DNA from: Natronococcus pandeyae | GTDB lineage: Archaea; Halobacteriota; Halobacteria; Halobacteriales; Natrialbaceae | Length of the DNA: 64,000 nucleotides | NCBI RefSeq assembly: GCF_008122205.1 | Contig: NZ_PHNJ01000013.1 | Coordinates: forward strand, 1-64,000 | Direction of reading: 5' to 3' | Notes under the pieces: model-generated | What the model saw: the letters and a program-made list of their open reading frames with translations, nothing else | The model's database searches: none | Told to the model about the DNA's origin: nothing | Shown: piece after piece, positions 33,171 to 41,766 of the stretch | Position numbering within the stretch: the stretch's first letter is position 1 | Layout of the letters: each line of letters opens with the position of its first letter | Made by a program: the position numbers and the translations under genes

Positions 33171-34444
33171 CGGACGAACAGCCCCTCACTAAGACGCTGG
33201 ATTTCCAACTCGACATCCAAAGTGACAACGAGGGGCTGCTGTACGACGCCACGCTCGAAGCCCGCCGGGTGTACAACGAAACCATTCGACTCGCCAAAGA
33301 CGGCGTGGACTGGGACGTTATTCCCGACCGTGTGGCCGACGACGCCAACCTCGTGAAGAACACGACTCAGCGCGTCGTCGCCAAAGCACTCGGCGCGATG
33401 GAGAACTACTACGAGTACGACGGCTTCAACCAGCCGAGCCACACCAAGGACGGCGCGTACCCGCTCCGTGCGAACTACGAGGAAGGGTACAACCTGTCGC
33501 TCACCGACGACGGCGACGTGGCGTTCCGAATCAGTGCAAAGCCGTACAAGCACGTCAAGGGCGTCCTCAAAGGTGACGGCGCCCACCTCGATATTCTCAA
33601 GACCGCACTCGAAAGCGACAAATGGAAGATTGGGACGGCAGAAGCCCTGTTCCACAACGAGAACGCCGAGTTGCACGTCAACGTCACCAACACCGAGCAG
33701 ACCGTCCGAGACAAGCAGGACTCACGGACTGTCGTCGGTGTAGACGTGAACGAAGATAACGTGGCTCTCACCGCCCTCTCCGGGGATGGCGTCGAGGGCA
33801 CGTTGGTTATCGACTTCCCCGAAATCAAGTTCGAGCGTCACCGCTACTTCACGATGCGGAAGCGTGTGCAGAACGCTGGGAAGGACAGCATCCACGACAC
33901 GCTGGAAGGGCGTGAAGAACGGTTCGTCCGTGACCGACTTCACAAAGTGAGCCATCACATCGTGGAGTGGAGTGGTCAGTTCGAGAAGCCGTGCATCGTC
34001 TTTGAAGACCTCAAAGAGATGCGCGACAGTATCGACTACGGCACGCGGATGAACCGACGCTTGCACCACCTCCCCTTCCGCGCCCTCCAATACTACACGT
34101 CGTACAAGGCGTCGTTCGAGGGAATCCCGACTGGATGGATTAACCCCGAGTACACGAGTCAACGGTGCCCGATGTGTGGACACACGGAGCGTGCGAACCG
34201 GAACAAGAAGCGGTTCAAGTGCAAGAACTGTGAGCATCAAGACCACAGCGACCGAAGTGCAAGCGTCAACATCGCCGTGAAAGGAATCAAGAAGCATCAG
34301 GACTGGAATGTGCCCGCTCTCAACAGCCTTCCCCAAGTTCGGAAGGTGCGACGGCAGGCATCGGGGGCCGTGGACGCTCCGACCGTGACCCATCCGACCG
34401 TTCGAGGCTATCAGGCCGATGGTCGCGTGGGAGTGTCCTACTAA
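33167..34444 (+). CDS. tnpB: RNA-guided nuclease TnpB (IS605 OrfB)
   Basis: 425 residues. TnpB is an RNA-guided DNA nuclease, ancestor of Cas12, whose omega-RNA comes from the element's right end. The RuvC site is split: VVGVDVNEDNVALTAL (first Asp), IVFEDLKEMR (Glu), and DHSDRSASVNIAVKG (last Asp). Between them the zinc ribbon CPMCGHTERANRNKKRFKCK then NCEH is complete. Length and all catalytic residues are intact, so it is likely functional. It probably keeps the element in the genome by cutting empty donor sites. Confidence 0.95.
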   Translation: MTDEQPLTKTLDFQLDIQSDNEGLLYDATLEARRVYNETIRLAKDGVDWDVIPDRVADDANLVKNTTQRVVAKALGAMENYYEYDGFNQPSHTKDGAYPLRANYEEGYNLSLTDDGDVAFRISAKPYKHVKGVLKGDGAHLDILKTALESDKWKIGTAEALFHNENAELHVNVTNTEQTVRDKQDSRTVVGVDVNEDNVALTALSGDGVEGTLVIDFPEIKFERHRYFTMRKRVQNAGKDSIHDTLEGREERFVRDRLHKVSHHIVEWSGQFEKPCIVFEDLKEMRDSIDYGTRMNRRLHHLPFRALQYYTSYKASFEGIPTGWINPEYTSQRCPMCGHTERANRNKKRFKCKNCEHQDHSDRSASVNIAVKGIKKHQDWNVPALNSLPQVRKVRRQASGAVDAPTVTHPTVRGYQADGRVGVSY

Positions 34445-34484
34445 ACCACGGGAAGCCTCGGGGCTTGACCCCGAGGCGGTTCAC
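34445..34484 (+). ncRNA. Predicted omega-RNA 3' scaffold / right-end hairpin
   Basis: The GCCTCGGGG-CTTGA-CCCCGAGGC stem plus CGGTTCAC forms the element's right end just after tnpB. In studied TnpB systems the RNA overlapping this end guides cleavage, with the guide read from the flanking DNA. Here the flank (34485 on) is the decayed glmS 3' end. The RNA itself is inferred. Confidence 0.4.
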
Positions 34485-34645
34485 TCGCCGGCCACAGTTT
34501 TCGCCAGGTTCGCGGTTTGTCGATCGACCGCTCCGGCCGATTGGCCACCCAGTAGGAGGCCAACTGCCCGGCCGCCAGCACCGGCGTCAGTTGCGAATGC
34601 GTCGACGGCATCTCGAGGGCGTAATCGGTTGCGACGACACCGACC
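34481..34645 (-). pseudogene. Decayed glmS 3' end, copy B
   Basis: It aligns with the last 165 bases of glmS (19058-19222), roughly 75-80 percent by eye, keeping a stop codon, but one base is missing (AGGTTCGCGG for AGGTTGCGCGG) and the frame breaks. The stop TCA (minus TGA) overlaps the end of the IS605 element. No catalytic part remains. Copy 2 of a glmS-upstream repeat follows at 34782, so the whole glmS locus may once have been present here and lost its middle. Confidence 0.8.
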
Positions 34646-34781
34646 CCGAATGCCCGTTCGCCGGATCAAACCGGTGAACGACCGGAGCGTCATCGATGCC
34701 ACCTCTGTGAGGCGACCGGAGCAGTTGTGCAGCTGGTTCGAGGTCGATTCGGAGGGTATTTGTGCAGAGAGCCCAAGAGAG

Positions 34782-34945
34782 TGATGATCAGCGGGGAGAC
34801 CCATGTACACTGTACCTGTTGGCCTCCGCTGCTGATCACACTGGTTCAGCGGTGGCCGCCCGACACGTCGGGCGGCCCCCTTCCTTCCCGGAGCTCCGTA
34901 GACTCGAGTGTCCAACCAGTGAACGATCGCTCGCAGACTCGCCAG
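34782..34945. repeat. 170-base repeat, copy 2
   Basis: It is the partner of 21146-21314 (see there). The hairpin GGCC-T-CCGCTG...CAGCGG-T-GGCC is more complete than in copy 1. Here the repeat is next to a decayed glmS end instead of intact glmS. 34646-34781 between them holds no recognisable gene. Confidence 0.6.
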
Positions 34946-35291
34946 TTCGGAGACAGGTAGATTCAGCGTTGTTGCTATACATCGAACTGTTCGTAGCCGG
35001 CTCCTTCGACGAGTGGTCCTCTCGTAGAACGGAGTTCTCTCGCGCCGTTCTCCAAAGCTGAGCCAGTGTGCTGGGCCGAGGGAAGCTACTGACTGCGAGA
35101 CGTTTCCAAACTCAGGGGCAAGATCAACGCCACAGAAAGAACGAGCGTAGAACTGTTGGGTTGTCCGTGTACGGTGACACTGAGAAGAGTAGGTATTTCA
35201 GTCTACTGTCAAAGAGATTGGTTTGTTAAGATTCTGTGAGAATTAGCTTGCTCAGTACAATATCCGTGAGGTGAGTTTTGGCAAAAATGCA
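34946..35291. other. Intergenic region, no gene seen
   Basis: The stretch ahead of the DUF4397 gene shows no supported gene. It is AT-richer around 35200-35280, where that gene's promoter should lie. Confidence 0.35.
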
Positions 35292-36566
35292 ATGGCAGAA
35301 AAACCAGAAGATCGACGAGCAGATGAGACGAGTCAGAGTTCCCGCCTGGGTCGACGACCGTACGTCAAGGGCCTGGCTGCAGCGGGTGCATTGACTGTCG
35401 GTGGCTTCTCGATCGCCGGTGCCAGCGGAGACGAAGACAAAGATCCAGAGACGGACAAGAAACACGACGACAAAAAACGCGACGACGAGAAACACGACGA
35501 CGATCGAACCGACGGTCTGGCAGCGGTTCGTGTCGCACACTTCTCCCCGGACGCGCCGAACGTCGACGTCTTCGTCGACAATGAACGGGTACTCGCGGAC
35601 GTCGCCTTCGGTAACGTCTCGCCGTACCTGGAACTCGAGCCTGGGACCTATACTGTCACGATCACGCCCGCGGGCGATCCGGACACCGTTGTGTTCGAGG
35701 ACGAGATCGAGGTCGAGGAAGCGTTTTACACCGCCGCCGCGGTCGGCGAACTCTCGGCCGAGACGTTCGAACTCGCAGTCCTCCTCGACGCCGAGCCACT
35801 GCCCGAAAAGCGCCCAGCCGGTGCAGCGTTCGTTCGCGTCGCACACTTCTCACCCGATGCACCCGCGGTCGACATTTTCGCCGACGGGGAACCGCTGGTC
35901 GAGGGCATCTCCTTCGGCGAGGTGACTGAGTATCTCGCCGTTCCGGCCGGGACGTACACGCTCTCGGTCCGACCTGCTGGAGAGCCCGACGAGGTGGCGT
36001 CGTTCGACGTGACCCTCGAGGAGGGTGTTGCGTATACCGGGTACGCGATCGGCTACCTCGAGCCGCCCCAAGATCTGGCCGATCGTGGATTCACCGTCCT
36101 GCTGACGGTTGACGGTCCGGCGGCTATCGATGAAACGGACGAGAAGACAGACGCGAAGGAAGACAAAGACGCGAAGGAAGACAAAGACGCGAAGGAAGAC
36201 AAAGACGCGAAGGAAGACAAAGACGCGAAGGAAGACAAGTACGACGAAGACGATAAAAAGAACGACAAGTACGACGAGGAGGACGACAAGAAGGACAAGA
36301 AGGACGACGAGAAGGGCGAGAAGAAGAACGACGACAAGGACAAAAAGGACGACAAGTACGACGACAAGGACAAAAAGGACGACAAGTACGACGACAAAGA
36401 CAAAAAGGACGACAAGTACGACGACAAAGACAAAAAGGACGACAAGGGCGAGAAGAAGAACGACGACAAGTACGACGACAAGGACAAAAAGGACGATAAG
36501 TACGACGACAAAGACAAGAAGGATAAGAAGAACGACAAGGGTCCACAGACTAAGGACTGCTCCTGA
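35292..36566 (+). CDS. Secreted DUF4397 protein with Lys/Asp repeat tail
   Basis: 424 residues. A Tat-like signal (RLGRRPYVKGLAAAGALTVG) suggests export. After a charged linker, two DUF4397 domains follow: VRVAHFSPDAPNVDVFVDNE (from about 75) and VRVAHFSPDAPAVDIFADGE (from about 185), each with a TYTVTITPAGDPD- or TYTLSVRPAGEPD-like strand set. From about residue 280 the chain is a long Lys/Asp repeat: five DAKEDK units, then DDKYDDKDKK-like units, ending in a single Cys. Such a tail may bind cell-wall polymers or calcium, or act as a spacer at high salt. ATG 35292 is preferred to a GTG 21 bases before. Confidence 0.85.
   Translation: MAEKPEDRRADETSQSSRLGRRPYVKGLAAAGALTVGGFSIAGASGDEDKDPETDKKHDDKKRDDEKHDDDRTDGLAAVRVAHFSPDAPNVDVFVDNERVLADVAFGNVSPYLELEPGTYTVTITPAGDPDTVVFEDEIEVEEAFYTAAAVGELSAETFELAVLLDAEPLPEKRPAGAAFVRVAHFSPDAPAVDIFADGEPLVEGISFGEVTEYLAVPAGTYTLSVRPAGEPDEVASFDVTLEEGVAYTGYAIGYLEPPQDLADRGFTVLLTVDGPAAIDETDEKTDAKEDKDAKEDKDAKEDKDAKEDKDAKEDKYDEDDKKNDKYDEEDDKKDKKDDEKGEKKNDDKDKKDDKYDDKDKKDDKYDDKDKKDDKYDDKDKKDDKGEKKNDDKYDDKDKKDDKYDDKDKKDKKNDKGPQTKDCS
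36150..36240 (+). repeat. In-frame 18-base tandem repeats
   Basis: Five near-identical copies of GACGCGAAGGAAGACAAA encode DAKEDK in the tail of the DUF4397 protein. A second, 30-base repeat family (DDKYDDKDKK) continues to about 36530. Such arrays change length by slippage. Confidence 0.9.
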
Positions 36567-36870
36567 CCAGCTAGTGACCAGCCAGTACAGTCACACACTG
36601 TTCGACTGGTCCCCTGCCCGCTCGGCTATGGGTAGACTCGGGTTGGCTACCGGTCCACTGTACTAGATCCGGCCGGCGGCCACTGCGACGCCAGAGCCAC
36701 CGACCTACGGTGGCCGCGCCCCCGTTCCGGCGTTCCCGGCGGCCGACCGCACCGCGTGCAGCCTCTCGACGGCCCGCCCGGTGTGACTGCGCCCAGCTAT
36801 CCTGTCGGCATGAACTCCGTTTCTTTCGGGCGATTGGAGGGGCCATCCGTAGCAAACGGACCGGTCTGTG
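36567..36870. other. Intergenic region, no gene seen
   Basis: No supported gene. A short stretch at 36825-36845 (GGCGATTGGAGGGGCCA) resembles one at 16550-16566 for unclear reasons. Confidence 0.3.
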
Positions 36871-36905
36871 TGACGTCCTCCACACGGCTAAAGCCGTGGG
36901 CTTTC
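36871..36905 (-). mobile_element. Solo right-end scar of an IS605/TnpB element
   Basis: On the minus strand a perfect hairpin CACGGCT-TT-AGCCGTG (36883-36898) is followed by TGGAGGACGTCA. This matches the right-end layout seen at 1-77, 56934-56964 and 60105-60132. No tnpB remains next to it. A decayed glmS end lies 96 bases to its right. Confidence 0.6.
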
Positions 36906-37000
36906 TCCTGTTATCTCTGTAAGGACTGTCTCACCGGTCGTCGCAGATGGTTCGCAACTCGGCTCAGCGAATCACGACCGAATCAGCGTGCTACCGGATC

Positions 37001-37125
37001 CTACTCCGCGGTCACACTTTTTGCGAGGCACCGTAGCCTGTCGATCGCCTGCCCCAACCGATTTGCGACCCAGTGGGAGACCACCTGCAACTGGACGCTC
37101 GCCAGTATCGGCGTTAGCTGTGTCT
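37001..37125 (-). pseudogene. Decayed glmS 3' end, copy C
   Basis: It keeps the stop codon and about 120 bases of the glmS end (reading AKSVTAE at the C-terminus, then QLQVVSHWVANRLGQAIDRL upstream), close to the intact glmS reading QLQLVSYWVANRLGRSIDKP. Homology ends near 37125. The copy differs from both other decayed copies, so they did not arise from one event. Confidence 0.8.
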
Positions 37126-37205
37126 GGGCGCGGGACCCTCGAGAAGATTGGAGTACTACCGCCGGCGAAACAATGGGGGACCCTAATCGAATAGTTTCGC
37201 GACGC

Positions 37206-37865
37206 TCACGGTCGGTTCCAAGCGGACCACGACCGAATAACAACACCTGTTCGGCGGATCACATGCCCGAGTTCGCGGATACCCGGCCGACCGTCGTAGA
37301 GCCAGACGAGCCCCGCGAGCACGACGATGCCGAACCCGACGAGATCCGCCCCGGTTGGCTCGAGCGCAACGAGCGAGGGGTAGGCGCCGAGCAAGATGTC
37401 GGCCGTCTGCTCGAACACGCCACCGGAGGCCTCGGTACCAGCTGACTCCCCAGCCGCGGACGAAGAGTCGTCAACCCGCTCGGTCGACGACCGATAGATC
37501 ATGACCGGCCAGAGGACGCTTTCGAGGCTTACCGAGCCGCCCGGATACAACGGGACGGCATCGGTCGCAAGATGCGAGAGGTAGCCGATCGCGAACGCGA
37601 TTCCTAGCGAGGGCGTGTCGTGGCGGCGAGCGAGCGCGAAGACTACGACGACGAGCGGTACGGCGACGAACACCGAGTGGGCGAGCGCGCGGCCGCTCGG
37701 GAGCAGGCCGAACTGCCAGGCGAGCGGCTTGTCGATCAGGTCGGGCAGTTGGGAGGCGAACAGCACGACGAGGACGGCCCACCCCGCCGGCGCCGTCCCG
37801 TCGTGCCATCGCGCGTAGCCGGCGTACAGCAGGTACGCGACCGCGGCGTGCTCCCACGGGAACAT
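37206..37865 (-). CDS. DUF457 (YdjM-like) membrane-bound metal-dependent hydrolase
   Basis: 219 residues, with several membrane spans. Family marks are the start MFPWEHAAVAYLLYAGYA (His6), QLPDLIDKPLAWQFGLLPSG, RALAHSVFVAVPLVVVV (Asp and His ligands) and IGYLSHLATDAVPLYPGG, with SHLATDA conserved. DUF457 proteins include YfhO/YdjM-type putative lipid or metal-dependent hydrolases; none is well defined in haloarchaea. Remnants of related genes lie at 12840-12880 and 16201-16290. Confidence 0.85.
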   Translation of the reverse strand: MFPWEHAAVAYLLYAGYARWHDGTAPAGWAVLVVLFASQLPDLIDKPLAWQFGLLPSGRALAHSVFVAVPLVVVVFALARRHDTPSLGIAFAIGYLSHLATDAVPLYPGGSVSLESVLWPVMIYRSSTERVDDSSSAAGESAGTEASGGVFEQTADILLGAYPSLVALEPTGADLVGFGIVVLAGLVWLYDGRPGIRELGHVIRRTGVVIRSWSAWNRP

Positions 37866-38346
37866 GGTGGGTAGTTCCGTATCGCTGCATATGGGGGCTT
37901 CGTGTCGTAGCCAGACGTGAGAGCGGTACTAGATGGCCACTGGTCCGGCTGGTGGCAGACTGGCGTTTGACCGCTTTGCGAGTCGTCGGGCGGGATCAGG
38001 CCGAGCACGGGTCGTCGTCCGGGATCGACCGTGACGATGGCCTCCCAGCCCGCTCCCTCGGCAAGGACAAGTTTGCCGGGAGCGCAGGCTCTCCTGGCCG
38101 ACTGGGTGTGGGTCCCGTGAGAACTTCTCCGAGCCGGTCGTCCCAGGCGAGCCACACATCGTCAGTGACTCGATTGGTGCCTCTGTACCCGACGGAGCTG
38201 AGCGATCTCGTCCCACTTTTGCTCGCACCGGCGTGTCACCGAGTGGGTGTGGCCCATCGGCCACAGGTCGGCAGCAACGGACCTGATTCTGGAAAATCAG
38301 TGGTATCGTGGGAAAGACTCACAAGAACGCCTTCCAAAGGGCGTGT
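37866..38346. other. Intergenic region, possibly decayed coding sequence
   Basis: On the minus strand two short frames (AWDDRLGEVLTGPTP, then GWEAIVTVDPGRRPVLGLIP) between 37960 and 38160 look like parts of one broken protein, but no family is recognised. The last 100 bases should hold the promoter of the DHH gene. Confidence 0.35.
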
Positions 38347-39336
38347 ATGACGGCGGTCAACACGGTATTGGACCACTTGCAAACGGGGTCGTCGCTGACC
38401 ATCATCTGCCACAGCGACCCCGATCCCGACTCCCTTTCGTCGGCGATCGCGCTCGAGTTGCTCGCGATAGAAAGCGGCATTGAAACCGTCGATATTCTGT
38501 ACGGCGGGACGATCTCGCACCAGCAAAACCGCGCCTTCGTCGACCGCTTCGAGATCGAACCGAAGCGTTACTCGGAGGCGCTGCTGTACTCGAACGAGAT
38601 CAGTGCGTTCGTCGATCACTCCCTCCCCGGGAATCACAATCCGGTTCCGGAGGGTACCCACCTCGATCTCGTCGTCGATCATCACCCGTCTGCCCAGCCG
38701 GTTCCGGCGGCGATCACCGACGTTCGAGAAGAGTACGGCGCAACGGCGACGATCCTCGCCGAATACTTTCGTGACTCCCATATCGAGATTACCCCACGAG
38801 TCGCGTCGGCGCTCCTGTTCGGCATCCACCGAGAGCGACTCGATTTCTATCAGCAGCCGACGGACCGTGAGTACGAACTTACGAGCTATCTCCACAGCCG
38901 TGCTGATGTGGGAATGCTTCGCGACCTGTACGGCGCCTCCTTTCTGCCGAGTAGCGTCGATGCAATCGGGAACGTAATCCACAACCGTGTGCGACGCGGC
39001 TCTGTCCTCGTTTCCTGCATCGGTCGGTTAGAGAACCGAGTCGCACTGGCCCAAGCAGCCGACTTTCTGCTCCTCATCGAGGGCATCGATACCGTTCTCG
39101 TTTGCGGGATCGTTCGGGACGAACTTCGTCTGAGTGGGCGAACGATCAGACCGGAGTTCGATCTCGGTGTCTATTTTACACAGGTGTTCGGCGATCTTGG
39201 CGATGTCGGTGGACACGACGATATGGCCGGCGGGCAGCTCCCGGTGGCAGCGTTCGATACCGAGGCCGAGACTGACGTCGAACTCGTCGCCGCGATCCGA
39301 AAACGAATCGAAGACCGCTTCTTCGATGCGCTATAG
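38347..39336 (+). CDS. DHH-family phosphoesterase (NrnA-like)
   Basis: 329 residues. Metal ligands lie in ICHSDPDPDSLSSAIAL (first motif), AFVDHSLPG, the DHHPS motif (VVDHHPSAQPV), and the C-terminal DHHA1 loop GGHDDMAGGQLP. Proteins of this type hydrolyse short RNA oligos (nanoRNase) or pAp/cyclic dinucleotides. ALLFGIHRERLDFYQQPTDR lies where NrnA has a substrate contact. Start ATG 38347 is preferred; a GTG 39 bases earlier is also in frame. Monocistronic by eye. Confidence 0.88.
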   Translation: MTAVNTVLDHLQTGSSLTIICHSDPDPDSLSSAIALELLAIESGIETVDILYGGTISHQQNRAFVDRFEIEPKRYSEALLYSNEISAFVDHSLPGNHNPVPEGTHLDLVVDHHPSAQPVPAAITDVREEYGATATILAEYFRDSHIEITPRVASALLFGIHRERLDFYQQPTDREYELTSYLHSRADVGMLRDLYGASFLPSSVDAIGNVIHNRVRRGSVLVSCIGRLENRVALAQAADFLLLIEGIDTVLVCGIVRDELRLSGRTIRPEFDLGVYFTQVFGDLGDVGGHDDMAGGQLPVAAFDTEAETDVELVAAIRKRIEDRFFDAL

Positions 39337-39521
39337 TTGCCAGGCCAGGATTCCCGAATCACCGGAGTCGCAGCGTCCCCGCCGTCGAACACCGCGCGTT
39401 CGCGCTTCGCGTACTCACTTCCGCTGGCTACGCGTCGACCGTCCGCTGGCCGCTTCCGGGGTCCCAGCCGTCACCGGACCCGGACACGCTCAAACACCGA
39501 CGGCAGGTGGCGCGTGGAGTG

Positions 39522-40649
39522 CTACGACGCCCTCCCAGGATCGTGGTCCATCGCCTCTTCCTCGTCGGTGGCGTCTGTTACCGTCACGGGATCGGCACCG
39601 TCTGCGACGGTCTCTGCCTCCGCTTCCATCGCCTCGACATCCAGCACTGTTTCTTCGATGTCGCCGACGATCTCCGCGATCTCATCCAGCCCGAGCAGTT
39701 CACGCGTCTCCTCGTCGAACTCGAGGCTCTCGAGTTGGCCGTCGGTTTCAGCGACGTCGCTGCCGGAGAGATGCTTGCCGTAGCGGCCGACCAGCGAGGA
39801 CAGTTCCTGTGGGAGGACGAACGTCGTCGACTCGCTTTGTCCGATTGCCGTCAAAGCGTCGACGCCTTTGTCGATGACGGCCCGTTCGCCCATCGATTCT
39901 GCCGCGCGAGCGCGCAAGACCGTCGAGATCGCCTCACCCTGCGCTTCGAGGATCTGGCTTTGCTTTTCACCCTGGGCACGGATGATGTTCGACCGCTTGT
40001 CGCCTTCGGCTCGCTCGATCGCGGACCGGCGCTCGCCCTGTGCTTCGAGGATCATCGCGCGGCGTTTGCGCTCCGCGGAGGTCTGTTGCTCCATCGCGTG
40101 CTGGACATCCCCGGAGGGGTTGACCTCCCGCACCTCGACGCTCTCGACGCGGATCCCCCACTCGTCGGTGGGTTCGTCCAGTTCCTCGCGGATCTTGGCG
40201 TTGATCTGCTGGCGCTTGTTGAGCGTATCGTCGAGTTCCATGTCCCCCAGGACGGCACGCAGCGTCGTCTGGGCGAGGTTCGAGACGGCCTTCGTGTAGT
40301 CGTCGACCTCGAGGAACGCCCGTTTGGCGTCCATCACCCTGATGTAGACGACGGCGTCGGCAGTCACGGGCGAGTTGTCCCGCGTGATCGCTTCCTGACG
40401 CGGGACGTCGATCGTCTGTGTCCGCATATCGAACGTGTACGTTTTGTTCACGAACGGCGGGATGAAGTTGATGCCGGGCTTGAGAATGGAACGGTACTCG
40501 CCGAACACCGTAAGCGCCTCACGCTCGTAGGCATCGACGATTTCGACCATCGACCAGATGGTGGCAACCACCACCACGAGGGCGAGCATGGCCATGATGG
40601 CGAACGGTTCGACACCGGGCGCAACTTGAAGTATGGTAGCGACCCCCAT
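39522..40649 (-). CDS. SPFH/Band 7 (stomatin-like) membrane protein
   Basis: 375 residues. One N-terminal membrane span (FAIMAMLALVVVVATIWSMV) anchors it. The SPFH domain follows: VFGEYRSILKPGINFIPPF, TIDVPRQEAITRDNSPVTAD, VYIRVMDAKRAFLEVDDY, NLAQTTLRAVLGDMELDDTL and WGIRVESVEVREVNPSGDV. A long Ala/Glu/Arg coiled coil (AQGERRSAIERAEGDKRSNI) leads to an acidic tail. Such proteins form oligomeric membrane scaffolds, often tied to proteases or microdomains. No partner gene adjoins it. Confidence 0.92.
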   Translation of the reverse strand: MGVATILQVAPGVEPFAIMAMLALVVVVATIWSMVEIVDAYEREALTVFGEYRSILKPGINFIPPFVNKTYTFDMRTQTIDVPRQEAITRDNSPVTADAVVYIRVMDAKRAFLEVDDYTKAVSNLAQTTLRAVLGDMELDDTLNKRQQINAKIREELDEPTDEWGIRVESVEVREVNPSGDVQHAMEQQTSAERKRRAMILEAQGERRSAIERAEGDKRSNIIRAQGEKQSQILEAQGEAISTVLRARAAESMGERAVIDKGVDALTAIGQSESTTFVLPQELSSLVGRYGKHLSGSDVAETDGQLESLEFDEETRELLGLDEIAEIVGDIEETVLDVEAMEAEAETVADGADPVTVTDATDEEEAMDHDPGRAS

Positions 40650-40938
40650 ATCTAGCGCTATGGGACGCTATCGTGGTAACTGTTAACACATAAAATTGGC
40701 CTGACTGTTTCTCTGGCCGGTGATCTGGCCCTGCCGACTCTGGGGGAACGTACCCGGCTCTCTGCAACCCCCCGGCATTCGTAGCAGCCGAGCAGCACCA
40801 ACAGGTGGGAGAACTGATGTCTGGGAGTCGTCGCTGGACAGCGACCAATCGCGCGCGATTAGCCCATGGGATCTGACGCGACTGCACAGCACGAGCGCCG
40901 GTCCTCATCCGTGACCGAGTCGAAACCATCGAGACACG
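40650..40938. other. Intergenic region upstream of the SPFH gene
   Basis: No gene seen. AT-rich bases at 40675-40700 probably hold the SPFH promoter. Confidence 0.35.
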
Positions 40939-41390
40939 ATGGTCTTCGGTGTCGGGAGTGAGTCATGGCGATACGGGACCGAGATCGCCGCCTCCGGCCA
41001 GTTTACGGAGTGCGACCTCTCGGCCGACGACGTTGCCTCGCAAGAGACCGTCGCCTTCCACCTCTTGGAGGAGGACGGGGACCATCCGCTGTTGGCGGGG
41101 GCCCGGCCGGTCGAGCGGTGCGGGACGTCTGGCGCCCCGCACCACTCGGCTATCCCGTCGCCGTCGACGGCGTCGCCTCGTCGTCCGGGATCGATCCCGA
41201 CGCGTTCGCGGCGGCCGGCGGGACGGTCGCCGGCTACACGCACGGCGATCGGTGGAACCCTGGGAAAGACGAGCGGCTGGGCATGCTCAGCACGATTCCG
41301 CACGAGGAAGGTGCCCGGACCGGAATCCAGGAGATCGACGGCCTATTACCGTCGGGCTTCCAGAGGAACGGCCATCCGTTCGGGTTGCTC
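40939..41390 (+). pseudogene. Frameshifted hypothetical gene
   Basis: One frame starts ATG 40939 with MVFGVGSESWRYGTEIAASG and continues DVASQETVAFHLLEEDGDH. It then loses sense near 41110, while another frame takes up PLGYPVAVDGVASSSGIDPD, AGGTVAGYTHGDRWNPGKD and LGMLSTIPHEEGARTGIQEI. Each half has good protein character, so a single broken gene is likely. Family not recognised. Confidence 0.55.
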
Positions 41391-41406
41391 GACTACGCGC
41401 ACCGAG

Positions 41407-41556
41407 TCAGATCACTGCATCGACCCAGTCTGCGGTGACGAACTTGTACCGACATCCCTCACAGAGAACGATCTCCACGACCTCGCCCGTCGAAAGATGA
41501 ATATGATACCGGTGAGCTGGGAGCGGTTCCGCACAGTTGGTGCATGTTCTGAGCAT
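41407..41556 (-). CDS. Small zinc-ribbon protein
   Basis: 49 residues with two CxxC pairs: MLRTCTNCAEPLPAHRYHIH (C5-x2-C8) and VLCEGCRYKFVTADWVDAVI (C33-x2-C36). The spacing fits a small rubredoxin-like zinc ribbon. Start ATG 41556. Small CxxC proteins are abundant in haloarchaea and many are regulators; no specific role can be given. Confidence 0.7.
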   Translation of the reverse strand: MLRTCTNCAEPLPAHRYHIHLSTGEVVEIVLCEGCRYKFVTADWVDAVI

Positions 41557-41617
41557 GCCTCTTTCCGGAAATGATACTACGGAAACAGTTATTATAGCTG
41601 TTTGCCTGCTCTCCGTG

Positions 41618-41704
41618 GGCCGTGTTCAGATACTACCGTGGGTAATCGGCTTTCGTAGTGTTCGATTCTCTCGCAAATCGGTGTAATCTGAACACCGTCC
41701 TCCC
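41618..41704. mobile_element. MITE with IS6-type ends
   Basis: GGGCCGTGTTCAGATACTACC at the left and, inverted, GGTGTAATCTGAACACCGTC at the right frame 87 bases with no coding sequence. The end motif GTTCAGATTA recurs at the IS6-remnant end at 59860-59875 and at 2879-2905. It is a non-autonomous element mobilised by an IS6-type transposase. Confidence 0.55.
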
Positions 41705-41766
41705 TGTGTGGGGTGGTCGTCGACGGACCCCTCAGGGGGAAGAGCTAGTGCAGCTGGTGCGGAGTG

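Larger units (their letters stand above)
32520..34484 (+). mobile_element. Complete IS200/IS605-family element (IS605 type)
   Basis: About 1965 bases with a hairpin at each end. The left hairpin is GCCTCGGGG-CTTGA-CCCCGAGG at 32522-32543 and the right hairpin is the same stem at 34455-34477, followed by CGGTTCAC. Inside are divergent tnpA (minus), a DUF2080 gene and tnpB (plus). Ends of this type transpose as single-strand circles with no target duplication. All genes look intact, so it may be active. The sequence directly to the right is a decayed glmS 3' end. Confidence 0.85.

Noticed and set aside
36150-36530. Regular short repeats that might suggest a CRISPR array
   Set aside because: They are in-frame tandem codon repeats without spacers, coding for the Lys/Asp tail of the DUF4397 protein.
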